From: a bacterium
Lineage (GTDB): Bacteria; Patescibacteriota; Minisyncoccia; Phycocordibacterales; UBA5272
DNA length: 43,366 bases
Direction of reading: 5' to 3'
NCBI GenBank assembly: GCA_023267635.1
Contig: JAHFMX010000008.1
Location: forward strand, 1-43,366
A program made the translations under genes and the position numbers. The notes under the pieces are model-generated. The model searched no databases. It worked only from the letters and a program-made list of their open reading frames with translations, and was not told the DNA's origin. This document shows, piece after piece, positions 8,374 through 15,829 of this stretch (positions are counted from its first letter, which is position 1; every line of letters begins with the position of its first letter).

Positions 8374-8437
8374 CTCTAACTTTCTGTTAGAGCAATATAA
8401 ACTCATTTTTTAGGCAATAAGAAGGAGGTGAATTATT
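8374..8437 (+). promoter_or_regulatory. Capsid 5' region: 7-bp hairpin, repeated motif and strong RBS
   Basis: CTCTAAC (8374-8380) and GTTAGAG (8386-8392) form a perfect stem with loop TTTCT. TTAGAGCAATATAAAC (8387-8402) repeats the motif found before the scaffold gene. GAAGGAGGTG lies at the usual distance from the ATG at 8438. There is no U-run, so this is not an intrinsic terminator. RNA stabilisation or processing between scaffold and capsid is more likely. Confidence 0.5.
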
Positions 8438-9367
8438 ATGCCAGTCGTAGGTGGATTAGGAACAGACAATCAAAGCGATGATCGGGAGAGCTTATTGAGC
8501 ATACTCCGTGACGTATCTCCGAATACTGATAATTATCTTACCAGTAATCTTGGAAGAGCGCCGGATGCGACAAACGTTCTCCATTCATGGCCAGTTTACA
8601 ACACAGCACGTCCAACAAGTTTGACTTACACGCTTGAAGGAGCAGATGCGACGTTTGCAGCCCTTGATACCCCAACGTTAACGAGTAACTATACGGGCGT
8701 TATTTCCGAACCAGTGTTAGTGACCGGATCAGCAGAAGCTGTGAAGATTGCTACCGGTGAGGACCCGCTAGTATTCCAGAAAACCAATGCCCTTAAAAGG
8801 CTAAAGGCGAAAATGGAATGGGCAACGATCAATGGAACAGCAGCCGCAGGTAGCTGTGGTGTTGCGAGAGGATTCAACGGAATTGCTTTAATGCTTTCAA
8901 CCGGACTTACGGTTCGTGATACTAATACATCATTCACAGAAACAGAGTTGAATGATATTATGCAGGATTCATGGAATCAGGTCGGGAGCGAGTACATAGC
9001 AGATATTCTGTTGTGTCCAATGGTTATTTCCCGCAGAGTTTCAGGCTTTACCGCCAACTTAACACGGATGATAGATGCCAAGGACAAAAGACTTGACAGC
9101 CAGGTTCGTGTCTATGGATCACAGGTAGGGAAAGACATTATGATCATCCCGCACAAAGATGTCCGAACAGCCAATACCTCCGCACACGTGTTTGCACTTC
9201 GTGAGGATACATTCAAGTATTCATTCCTTACAGGTCGTGAACCGAAGTACGAGGAATTAGCACAGACAGGTGATGCACAGAAAGGTCAGTACATTACTGA
9301 ACTTACTGTGGTAGCATTTGCTCAAAGAGCAAGTGTTCATCGATCAGGATATCAAAACGTTCTTTAA
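8438..9367 (+). CDS. Major capsid protein, SU10-like (DUF5309) HK97 fold
   Basis: The 309-residue product forms the icosahedral shell. The N-terminal pattern SNLGRAPDATNVLHSWPVY, followed by EGADATFAALDTPTLTSNYT and EDPLVFQKTNALKRLKAKME, matches my memory of the SU10-type capsid family. That family adopts the HK97 fold without a cleaved delta domain. The last part (YEELAQTGDAQKGQYITELT) also fits a capsid C-terminus. It has the strongest ribosome-binding site of the structural genes and is followed by a GC-rich hairpin. Confidence 0.82.
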   Translation: MPVVGGLGTDNQSDDRESLLSILRDVSPNTDNYLTSNLGRAPDATNVLHSWPVYNTARPTSLTYTLEGADATFAALDTPTLTSNYTGVISEPVLVTGSAEAVKIATGEDPLVFQKTNALKRLKAKMEWATINGTAAAGSCGVARGFNGIALMLSTGLTVRDTNTSFTETELNDIMQDSWNQVGSEYIADILLCPMVISRRVSGFTANLTRMIDAKDKRLDSQVRVYGSQVGKDIMIIPHKDVRTANTSAHVFALREDTFKYSFLTGREPKYEELAQTGDAQKGQYITELTVVAFAQRASVHRSGYQNVL

Positions 9368-9400
9368 GCAATAACGGTATAACCCGGAACTACTTAATGC

Positions 9401-9426
9401 AGAGCCCCGCAGCAATGCGGGGTTCT
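9401..9426 (+). terminator. GC-rich hairpin downstream of the capsid gene
   Basis: Eleven base pairs (one G-U) close a GCAA tetraloop: AGAGCCCCGCA (9401-9411) with TGCGGGGTTCT (9416-9426). There is no U-run after it, so it may be a 3' stabiliser or partial terminator for the capsid mRNA rather than a full intrinsic terminator. Confidence 0.5.
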
Positions 9427-9432
9427 GGTGTC

Positions 9433-9461
9433 TTGACGTGTGTATTATAATCGGACGAAGT
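9433..9461 (+). promoter_or_regulatory. Type B promoter before the post-capsid gene
   Basis: TTGACG (9433-9438), TGTGTA and TATAAT (9446-9451) repeat the arrangement before the small terminase. The ATG at 9462 lies 10 nt after the -10, so the leader would be only about 0-4 nt. Confidence 0.5.
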
Positions 9462-9863
9462 ATGACAAGTATTCTGGTTGACGGAGAATGGTACGATATC
9501 GCAACAGAAGAACAGCGTCTCGCAACCGAATACTTACATAAAGTATGGGTAAAAGCCGGACGACCCAACAGACTCGAAGGAGAGAGCGCATGGAAGGTCT
9601 TAGACGCCATGATGCAGATATTCGCCGGTATTTATCCTCAGGAGTTCAATGACTTCCGGGATACGATCAAAGAAAGTCAATCAGTTGAACGGACCGTCCA
9701 TGAAGCGAACAAATCAGGCGGGTATATGGTTATCAGTTATCCCACAAGACTCTTAGAACTTATTAAAGTCTACTTCCCCAATGAAAAATTACAAGATAGA
9801 GAACTTACGTTAAAGTTTATCCGAAGATATCCGAAAATGAAAGTGACCAAATATAACTTGTAG
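9462..9863 (+). CDS. Hypothetical post-capsid protein, 133 aa
   Basis: The ATG at 9462 is chosen because it sits just after a -10 box; an in-frame GTG at 9438 would overlap that box. The product is soluble and mixed helix/strand (MTSILVDGEWYDIATEEQRL, later GGYMVISYPTRLLELIKVYF). It lies immediately after the capsid gene, where completion or connector proteins often sit, but I recognise no family signature. Confidence 0.7.
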   Translation: MTSILVDGEWYDIATEEQRLATEYLHKVWVKAGRPNRLEGESAWKVLDAMMQIFAGIYPQEFNDFRDTIKESQSVERTVHEANKSGGYMVISYPTRLLELIKVYFPNEKLQDRELTLKFIRRYPKMKVTKYNL

Positions 9864-9880
9864 AAAGGGGGTGAAAAAAT

Positions 9881-10147
9881 ATGGATCAAAAAGATAGCGC
9901 AGTTCTTAGATCATCATTCCTTGATACTTGCAAAGCAATTCAGGATATGATCAAGACTGGCATTTCCAAAGAGGATCGGGATAATGTACGTTTTTATCTC
10001 GGTATTCTCGGATCATATACTCGCCTTCGAGCAGTTGAAAATAATGAACAAATGATTGGTTTATCAGTTGCAAGGGAATTAGCGTCTGATAAGGAAGAAT
10101 TAAAGACGTTAATTAAGAAACAGTTGCCGGAATACGCAACCCCATAA
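9881..10147 (+). CDS. Small helical hypothetical protein, 88 aa
   Basis: Preceded by GAAAGGGGGTG, a good ribosome-binding site. The protein is charged and helical (SSFLDTCKAIQDMIKTGISK, later ARELASDKEELKTLIKKQL) without Cys motifs or membrane segments. It is the last gene before the left GGTNN array. No function is recognised. Confidence 0.7.
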   Translation: MDQKDSAVLRSSFLDTCKAIQDMIKTGISKEDRDNVRFYLGILGSYTRLRAVENNEQMIGLSVARELASDKEELKTLIKKQLPEYATP

Positions 10148-10164
10148 GTTGGGAAAAAATATAC

Positions 10165-10209
10165 GGTGAGGTGAGGTGGGGTATGGTAAGGTGCGGTGAG
10201 GTAAGGTTT
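10165..10209 (+). repeat. Left GGTNN array: nine perfect pentamers
   Basis: From 10165 the sequence reads GGTGA, GGTGA, GGTGG, GGTAT, GGTAA, GGTGC, GGTGA, GGTAA, GGTTT: nine consecutive GGTNN units with strict period 5. It lies between two genes, upstream of the RAMP-like gene at 10246. A five-base period cannot reflect codons. A second array follows the same gene at 10770. Confidence 0.95.
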
Positions 10210-10245
10210 CGTATTAACAAGGTTACGTATTATAAGGAGAAAATT

Positions 10246-10764
10246 ATGAATACATTTAAGTTTGAAATCAAAGGGATAGCCCCTTTGTTAATGGATAAAT
10301 ACGTTGATGGCGCACAGCCATTGACTGATGATGGGTATGTTAAACAGGCAGAGGAAAAAGTCTATCGTGATGATGATGGAAACGTTGCGATAGAAGCTGC
10401 TGCAATTAAGGCTTGTATGATACTTGCCTCTATCGAATTAGCTGGTCCCAAAAAGGGTAAAGCTATCAGACAAACTTTAATGGCACAGTTATTTATCAAT
10501 CCGAGTAATTTAACCATATTACCGGAAAGGAAAAATCATGATGGTATAACTAAAAAGATGGTACGGAGAACAACAGGAAAGAAAGTTACTACCGTTCCAT
10601 CATACCGTCCGATAATTAAAGAATGGTCGGTACAAGGAGATATGCAAGTTTCGGAATTGAAGAAAGATTATCTGAAACAGGTTATAGAACTTGCAGGATT
10701 GAAGTATGGATTATTAGGATATCGTCCTGAATATGGAAGATTTGAAGTAATAAAGGTTGAATAG
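10246..10764 (+). CDS. RAMP/Cas7-like protein of unknown function, 172 aa
   Basis: The start at 10246 follows AAGGAGAAAATT. A longer frame from 10171 would translate the repeat array and is rejected. The layout resembles RAMP-superfamily RNA-binding proteins. A first strand ends in a polar loop (FKFEIKGIAPLLM). Next comes YRDDDGNVAIEAAAIKACM, like the residue-rich helix of Cas7-type proteins. A C-terminal glycine loop follows (GLKYGLLGYRPEYGRFEV). No Cas neighbours or CRISPR array exist. I infer a ferredoxin-like RNA- or ssDNA-binding protein; the family call needs a profile search. It is bracketed by two GGTNN arrays, suggesting a self-contained cassette. Confidence 0.5.
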   Translation: MNTFKFEIKGIAPLLMDKYVDGAQPLTDDGYVKQAEEKVYRDDDGNVAIEAAAIKACMILASIELAGPKKGKAIRQTLMAQLFINPSNLTILPERKNHDGITKKMVRRTTGKKVTTVPSYRPIIKEWSVQGDMQVSELKKDYLKQVIELAGLKYGLLGYRPEYGRFEVIKVE

Positions 10765-10769
10765 ATTGA

Positions 10770-10824
10770 GGTAAGGTAAGTTCGGGTGTAGTCAGGTGGG
10801 GTTGGGTTTGGTCAGTTAAGGTAC
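10770..10824 (+). repeat. Right GGTNN array: eleven units, eight perfect
   Basis: Beginning six bases after the stop of the RAMP-like gene, eleven pentamers stay in phase. GGTAA, GGTAA, GGTGT, GGTGG, GGTTG, GGTTT, GGTCA and GGTAC are perfect. GTTCG, AGTCA and GTTAA are degenerate. Together with the left array it encloses exactly one gene. Confidence 0.9.
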
Positions 10825-10863
10825 CAATAGTGGGATGCGCATACTAAAAACGCATATAATAAT
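10825..10863 (+). promoter_or_regulatory. Short gap with possible weak promoter before the sugar cassette
   Basis: TATAAT at 10855-10860 ends only 3 nt before the ATG at 10864 and has no good -35. ATGCG and CGCAT nearby could form a 5-bp hairpin. It may start transcription of the cassette, with the mRNA effectively beginning at the 11000 gene, but the evidence is thin. Confidence 0.3.
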
Positions 10864-11007
10864 ATGAAAAAAGTACCAACTCTTTGGTTTATTTATTCTT
10901 TGTTTTTGGGCGGATTTTGTTCTTTTCTTTGGTTTATCCATTTAGAATTTATAGTAGTGTATGTTATTGTTTCATATTTAGTTTTAATAATGAATCAATA
11001 TGATTAA
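10864..11007 (+). CDS. Small two-helix membrane protein, 47 aa
   Basis: The product (MKKVPTLWFIYSLFLGGFCS...) is almost entirely hydrophobic with two predicted membrane helices at about residues 6-24 and 27-43. It overlaps the glycosyltransferase start at 11000 by 8 nt, implying coupled translation. A membrane helper for the sugar cassette is possible but unproven. Confidence 0.55.
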   Translation: MKKVPTLWFIYSLFLGGFCSFLWFIHLEFIVVYVIVSYLVLIMNQYD

Positions 11008-12784
11008 AATAGCCGGTTGTCTTATCGTTAAAGGGGATAGTGAATTTAACCAACTAACAAGATCTATTAACTCTATTGCTCCATTTGTGGACGGGATATT
11101 CATTACGACGACAGGGAAAGAGTATTCAAAGGTTCAGGCCTATTGTGAACACAACAAGCTCTTCCATTCCCATTTAGACTGGCTAAATGACTTTAGCGCT
11201 ACAAGAAACTTCAACTTCAATGAAGCGATTAAACACGCTAATTATGATTTCTTATTCTGGTTAGACTCAGACGATCTCTTGGTAGGGGGTCAATACTTAC
11301 GAAACGTAGCAGAAAATGCAAAGTTAAATAGGATTGATATAGTCTTCCTAACGTATTGGTATGGGTGTGCATTTGACGGGGAACCGTCAATTAAGACCTT
11401 CAAAGAAGTACAACTGGAACACCTTAGAGAGCGACTCATAAGGCCGGGGACGAATACATGGAAGTCTAGGCTCCATGAAACTCCTGTTCCCGTTCCCGGC
11501 TATGAGCCACGCTATACACGATACCCATACGATTCTAAAGAGCGTCCCATTGCGATAATGCACACTTCAGGAGATGAGGGACTGGAATCGAAGATGATGA
11601 GGAATAAAACGATTCTGGAAATTCAACTAGCAGAAGAACGGAAGAAGGGTGAAGCCGATCCCCGGACGCTTCTGTACTTAATGAAGATTTATTCCGAGAT
11701 AGGTTCAGAGGAATTATGTAAGAAGTGTGTCGTGATGGGCGAAGAATACCTGAGAAAAAGTGGATGGAATCAGGAACGGGGAGTCTGTTACGAACAGATG
11801 GGGATTGCTTACGGAAAGACGGGGGACGATCTGAATGCGAACAAGTGCTTACACAAGGCGATTGAAGAACACCCCTATCAAGTACTCTTCTATATCAGAC
11901 TCGCTCAATCTTATTTTAACTTACGGAGGTTTAAGGAATGTGAACATTGGATGAAGGTCGGCGCTTCCCTTAACATAGATAATCAGGGAGGAGATCAGAC
12001 CAATATCAAAGCTATTAAAGTCCAGTATGCCGAACTCCTCCTCAATCTGAATTGGAATGTAAAGAAAGACGTGGAAAAGGCATTGGAGGCCGCACAGATG
12101 CTCTTCAAAGAAAATCCCACAGCCAACAATAAAGAAAATCTCCTCTTCATTCAGGACGCTTACGATCTCAACGAGGCTTGCCGTCATGTAGATAAGTTGT
12201 CCGAATACTTACATTCCATAGGAGAAGACAATCGTATGCTCACCATGTTAGACGTATTACCTATGGCAATAACCGCCCAACCGTTTGCCATTAACATACG
12301 AAATAAATACAGTCCTCCGAAGAAATGGGGCAAGAAGGAGATAGTCTACTTTGCTAACTTTGGTGGAGCGTTTCTCGAAAAGTGGGACGCACATAACCTT
12401 GAGAAAGGAATCGGAGGATCAGAGACTGCAGTTATCGAACTCGCAAAGGAATGGAGCAAGTTAGGATATAAGGTAACGGTTTACGGCGACCCGGACAAGA
12501 AGGGACCGGATGAGTTCGGGATTACGTGGCTTCCCTGGTACTACTTCAACAGAAAAGACTTCTTTAATATTTTTATTCAATGGCGGTCATGGGAACTAGC
12601 GGGAAAGGTTAAGGCCCGGAAGTTCTTTGTTGACCTCCATGATATCGTATCCCCTCCCATGTTAAGTGACGAACAGGCGAGGAATATAGATAAGGTATTC
12701 TTTAAGTCTAAGGTTCATCGGGCGTTACTTACCAATCTACCGCAGGAGAAAGTCTGTGTCATAGGGAATGGAGTTCGGGTATGA
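11000..12784 (+). CDS. Glycosyltransferase: GT2 domain, TPR repeats and N-terminal half of a GT-B domain
   Basis: Residues 1-210 form a GT2-like GT-A domain with the metal/nucleotide-sugar motif DSDD (89-92) and ATRNFNFNEA. Residues about 220-410 are TPR-like helical repeats (YEQMGIAYGKTGDDLNANKC, FYIRLAQSYFNLRRFKECEH). The last 140 residues are the first Rossmann half of a GT4/GT-B enzyme (GIGGSETAVIELAKEWSKLG). The frame stops after VIGNGVRV, just where GT4 proteins pass to their second half. That second half is at 12956, in a separate gene. This is therefore a split enzyme: either the halves assemble in trans or the GT4 activity is lost. Likely role: building a glycan. Confidence 0.8.
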   Translation: MIKIAGCLIVKGDSEFNQLTRSINSIAPFVDGIFITTTGKEYSKVQAYCEHNKLFHSHLDWLNDFSATRNFNFNEAIKHANYDFLFWLDSDDLLVGGQYLRNVAENAKLNRIDIVFLTYWYGCAFDGEPSIKTFKEVQLEHLRERLIRPGTNTWKSRLHETPVPVPGYEPRYTRYPYDSKERPIAIMHTSGDEGLESKMMRNKTILEIQLAEERKKGEADPRTLLYLMKIYSEIGSEELCKKCVVMGEEYLRKSGWNQERGVCYEQMGIAYGKTGDDLNANKCLHKAIEEHPYQVLFYIRLAQSYFNLRRFKECEHWMKVGASLNIDNQGGDQTNIKAIKVQYAELLLNLNWNVKKDVEKALEAAQMLFKENPTANNKENLLFIQDAYDLNEACRHVDKLSEYLHSIGEDNRMLTMLDVLPMAITAQPFAINIRNKYSPPKKWGKKEIVYFANFGGAFLEKWDAHNLEKGIGGSETAVIELAKEWSKLGYKVTVYGDPDKKGPDEFGITWLPWYYFNRKDFFNIFIQWRSWELAGKVKARKFFVDLHDIVSPPMLSDEQARNIDKVFFKSKVHRALLTNLPQEKVCVIGNGVRV

Positions 12785-12969
12785 AGTCATTTTCTGCGTT
12801 TGATAAGGTTGATTTAGTAGCAACCGTTGACAAACTGGTTAAAGAATACGCTGAGCTAAAGACTATTGATGAACGATATACAAAGATAATCAATATAGAA
12901 CGTCTTTTAAGTTACGTCTTATTGGAACATTACGTTAAAATTATGGTACAAGACTATGCGAAATCATAA
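12781..12969 (+). CDS. Small helical protein inserted between two GT-B halves, 62 aa
   Basis: It overlaps the preceding stop (ATGA at 12781) and overlaps the next start by 14 nt. The protein is helical and charged (VDKLVKEYAELKTIDERYTK) with no recognised motif and no similarity to a glycosyltransferase linker. Its position splits a GT4 domain. It could bridge the two halves or be a small insertion that replaced the linker and broke the frame. Confidence 0.6.
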   Translation: MKSFSAFDKVDLVATVDKLVKEYAELKTIDERYTKIINIERLLSYVLLEHYVKIMVQDYAKS

Positions 12970-14452
12970 GTTACTTTACCAATCTAGTTATGATAGGGGT
13001 TTGGAACACCTCTTATTGATGTGGCCGGATATCAAGAAGAAGTTTCCTGATGCTACTCTTGATATAGCCTACGGTTGGAATACGTTTGATGCTCTAACTG
13101 CCAACAATCCTGAACGGACACAATGGAAGATAATGATGATCAGCCGTATGCATCAAGACGGTGTAACCGATCATGGACGTATAGGGAAAGAGAAGCTGAT
13201 CGAGCTACAGGAAACGTGTGGTATTTTAGCTTATCCTTCACACTTCTTTGAGATATTCTGTATAAGTGCAGTTGAAGCGCAACTACACGGCTGTGTGCCG
13301 GTAACAACGGGGATAGGAGCGTTAAGTGAGACCGTTGAACACGGGGTAATCGTAGAAGGAGATATTCAGGACTCAGAAGTTAAACGTAATTATCTCAATG
13401 CTCTTCTTAACCTAATGAGCGATGAGAACAAGAGGAAGAAGCTAAGTGATAAGGGAAGAGAGTGGGCGACTAAGTTTGATTGGACAAAGATAGCTCAACA
13501 ATGGACAAAGGAAATAGAGAAAACCAATCAGGATATTAAACTAACCGTCTATACACCGACAATCCGTAAAGGTTTTTGGAATATCATGGCCAATAACCTC
13601 TCAAAACAGACATATAAGAATTTCGAGTGGATTATCGTCGATGATTACCCGAAGAATCGAAGTAAGGTGGCTGAAGAGTATGCCAAAAAATATAGCCTCA
13701 ATATCGTCTATTTACGGGGTAAGGAAAGAGCTGTACAAAGGACGTACGGCCTCTGTAATGCCAATAATACGGCTCTTGCCCACGCAACTGGTGAAGTGAT
13801 GGTCTTTCTTCAGGATTTCATCTTAATCCCGCTAGATGGACTTGAGCAAATAGCAACCCTTTACAGAAAGAACCCTGATGCACTCCAAGGTCTGCCGGAT
13901 GTATACGTTGAACCCAAAATAAAGCCTGATTCTTCAAAGGAAGACTGGTTTGATGGAAATACTGACGTTGTAGGAAAGTTTATCAGACAGAATGTTCGTT
14001 TAACCAATGAAGGACTCCGGGAAACAACAAACCCTATGGATTACGAACAGAACTATGGCGCTATTCCGGTTAAGATAGCCAAAGAGTTAGGTGGATGGTA
14101 TGAGTTTTTTGATGAAGGGTTAGGATGGGACAATACCGAGATAGCATGGCGGGCAATGAAACGAGGGTACAGGATACTTATTGACGAGACGAACGTAGCA
14201 ATCTGTATTGATCATTGGAAAACTTTAGAAGGAACACCGGAACACGGACTGGAACGGGAGAGACGACTCAATGATCCCCGGTATGTCTGGATGCAGAAAA
14301 TGATCGAAGAAGAAAAATTACCTTTAGTGAGGACTCAGGAAAGAGACGATACAATCGAGCTTCTTTACAAGATGCCTAAAGATGTGAAGCCCGGCGACGA
14401 GGTGAAGTGGTTAACTCAAAACTACAAGTCTATTGTTCAATCCTGGCTATGA
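12956..14452 (+). CDS. C-terminal half of GT-B glycosyltransferase fused to a GT2 domain
   Basis: Residues 1-195 are the donor-binding half of a GT4 enzyme: LLYQSSYDRGLEHLLLMWPD, ILAYPSHFFEIFCISAVEAQ and VPVTTGIGALSETVEHG. These are textbook GT4 C-terminal features, but the start codon falls where the N-terminal half should precede. From about residue 198 a GT2 GT-A domain follows (TYKNFEWIIVDDYP, with a predicted acceptor part near GLGWDNTEIAWRAMKRG). The missing N-half is the end of the gene at 11000. The stop overlaps the next ATG. Confidence 0.8.
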   Translation: MRNHKLLYQSSYDRGLEHLLLMWPDIKKKFPDATLDIAYGWNTFDALTANNPERTQWKIMMISRMHQDGVTDHGRIGKEKLIELQETCGILAYPSHFFEIFCISAVEAQLHGCVPVTTGIGALSETVEHGVIVEGDIQDSEVKRNYLNALLNLMSDENKRKKLSDKGREWATKFDWTKIAQQWTKEIEKTNQDIKLTVYTPTIRKGFWNIMANNLSKQTYKNFEWIIVDDYPKNRSKVAEEYAKKYSLNIVYLRGKERAVQRTYGLCNANNTALAHATGEVMVFLQDFILIPLDGLEQIATLYRKNPDALQGLPDVYVEPKIKPDSSKEDWFDGNTDVVGKFIRQNVRLTNEGLRETTNPMDYEQNYGAIPVKIAKELGGWYEFFDEGLGWDNTEIAWRAMKRGYRILIDETNVAICIDHWKTLEGTPEHGLERERRLNDPRYVWMQKMIEEEKLPLVRTQERDDTIELLYKMPKDVKPGDEVKWLTQNYKSIVQSWL

Positions 14453-15123
14453 TAGTTATCTACAGAATGACTGATGTAACTTCAACGAACCCTTCCCCTG
14501 TCTATTGGGACGATAAAATGGAGCTCAATAAGATTTGTCTTCGTTCATTTGTTGAGGCGTTCAAGAATATTAAGCCCAAGGTCAAGATGATCCTTGATCG
14601 TTGTCCGAATAGTTATGCCTCGTTTGTAAAATATCTTGTTCCTTTTCCGATGGAGATTGAATTTACTAGTTCAGGTGTAAGAGAAAACGCTGTTCACCAG
14701 TATGACTACGTGAAAGATGACGATTTGTACTTATTTCAGGAGTGTGACTATCTCTACCTCCCCGATACAGGTCAACAAATGATAGATGCGGCCAATGAGT
14801 TTGACTTTATAAGCCCTTACGATCACCCGGACAAGTATAAAAAGGGTATGATTCCCAAAAACATCAAGTATTCAACTATAAACGGTAAAAAATGGCGTAC
14901 AACGGACTCTACGACCTCAACCTTCATGTCTAGAGGGGAAGTTCTAAAAAAGACCTTAAGTCTCTTCCAGTCGTGGGGGTGGGAAGACCATAAACGGTGG
15001 ATTGACTTCGGAACGAAGGGATATACCCTTTGGACTCCATTACCTTCGATTTCTACGCACATGGTGGAAGAATTTATGGCTCCCGGCATTGATTGGAAGT
15101 CAGTATGGGAGAAATACGTATGA
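14449..15123 (+). CDS. Glycosyltransferase-like protein, 224 aa
   Basis: The start at 14449 is chosen from the ATGA overlap with the preceding stop. The protein contains KDDDLYLFQECDYLYLPDTG, an acidic DDD cluster followed by hydrophobic strands as in GT-A metal sites. The C-terminal part is aromatic-rich (SWGWEDHKRWIDFGTKGYTL). I cannot name the family precisely. Its place inside a coupled glycan operon supports a sugar-transfer or sugar-modifying role. Confidence 0.6.
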   Translation: MIVIYRMTDVTSTNPSPVYWDDKMELNKICLRSFVEAFKNIKPKVKMILDRCPNSYASFVKYLVPFPMEIEFTSSGVRENAVHQYDYVKDDDLYLFQECDYLYLPDTGQQMIDAANEFDFISPYDHPDKYKKGMIPKNIKYSTINGKKWRTTDSTTSTFMSRGEVLKKTLSLFQSWGWEDHKRWIDFGTKGYTLWTPLPSISTHMVEEFMAPGIDWKSVWEKYV

Positions 15124-15482
15124 GACCTACCGGAACAAATACAGGTATTTTATCTATTGATCCGTCTGCTGAAATAAATGATTCAGTAGAAATAATCTGC
15201 TTTGATGAAGTGACGATTGGAGCAAAGACAATGATTGGTTCTGATGTCTATATTATCGATTCTGACCATGATTTATACAGTATAGCCAATACTCACGGGA
15301 ACCATAAACCGATCCATATTGGTAGTAATTGTTGGATTGGAGTTCGGAGTATTATTCTAAAGGGCGTTACGTTAGGTGATAATTGTATTGTTGGTGCGGG
15401 ATCGGTTGTTACAAAGTCATTCCCTGATAATTGTATTATTGCCGGTAACCCGGCTCATTTATTAAGAATGAAACACCTATGA
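15120..15482 (+). CDS. Left-handed beta-helix acetyltransferase
   Basis: The product shows hexapeptide repeats: IGAKTMIGSDVYIID, IHIGSNCWIGVRSIILKGVT, LGDNCIVGAGSVVTKSF and ends IIAGNPAHLLR. DSDHDLYS carries the conserved His region of the family. At 120 residues it is a compact sugar O- or N-acetyltransferase using acetyl-CoA. The ATG at 15120 overlaps the upstream stop and has GGAG 8 nt upstream; an in-frame ATG at 15105 is possible. Confidence 0.85.
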   Translation: MRPTGTNTGILSIDPSAEINDSVEIICFDEVTIGAKTMIGSDVYIIDSDHDLYSIANTHGNHKPIHIGSNCWIGVRSIILKGVTLGDNCIVGAGSVVTKSFPDNCIIAGNPAHLLRMKHL

Positions 15483-15829
15483 CGTGGGCTTTCGATCTTG
15501 ATGGAGTTATCGCTTCAAACCCTGACTTCTTTAAGTGGTTTACCTTCAAACTCCACAAAAGTAAGCAATGGATTGATATCGTTACGTCTAGAAATCCTAA
15601 ACGGATAGAAGAGACTAAAAAGGAATTAGCTTTTTGGGGGATCACCTATGACGACCTACATTTCATGTCTTCTCAGATGCCGAGAGATTATAAGACTCAG
15701 GGGGAATGGAAGCGGGACAAAGTCAATTCATTGAAGAGTGATATTTGGTTGGATAATGAGTTTAAGGTATACGAGAAGGTTTGCGGAGTAGACTTCAAGA
15801 ACTGTACTGCGGAAAGGATCACGATATGA
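15479..15829 (+). CDS. HAD-family phosphatase
   Basis: The N-terminus FDLDGV (residues 5-10) gives the HAD nucleophile D6 and acid/base D8. Motif II is likely VTSRN, and the C-terminal acidic motif DIWLDNEFK matches motif IV. At 116 residues it is a cap-less or minimal HAD enzyme. In sugar operons such enzymes dephosphorylate sugar or lipid phosphates. Both ends overlap neighbours by ATGA. Confidence 0.8.
   Translation: MTWAFDLDGVIASNPDFFKWFTFKLHKSKQWIDIVTSRNPKRIEETKKELAFWGITYDDLHFMSSQMPRDYKTQGEWKRDKVNSLKSDIWLDNEFKVYEKVCGVDFKNCTAERITI

Noticed and set aside
10171-10245. Upstream extension of the RAMP-like gene to an ATG at 10171
   Set aside because: It would translate the period-5 GGTNN array and has no ribosome site, whereas the ATG at 10246 follows AAGGAGAAAATT.
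10165-10824. GGTNN arrays as a CRISPR or iteron array
   Set aside because: There are no spacers and no unit longer than five bases; a CRISPR array is excluded. Iteron function is unproven.
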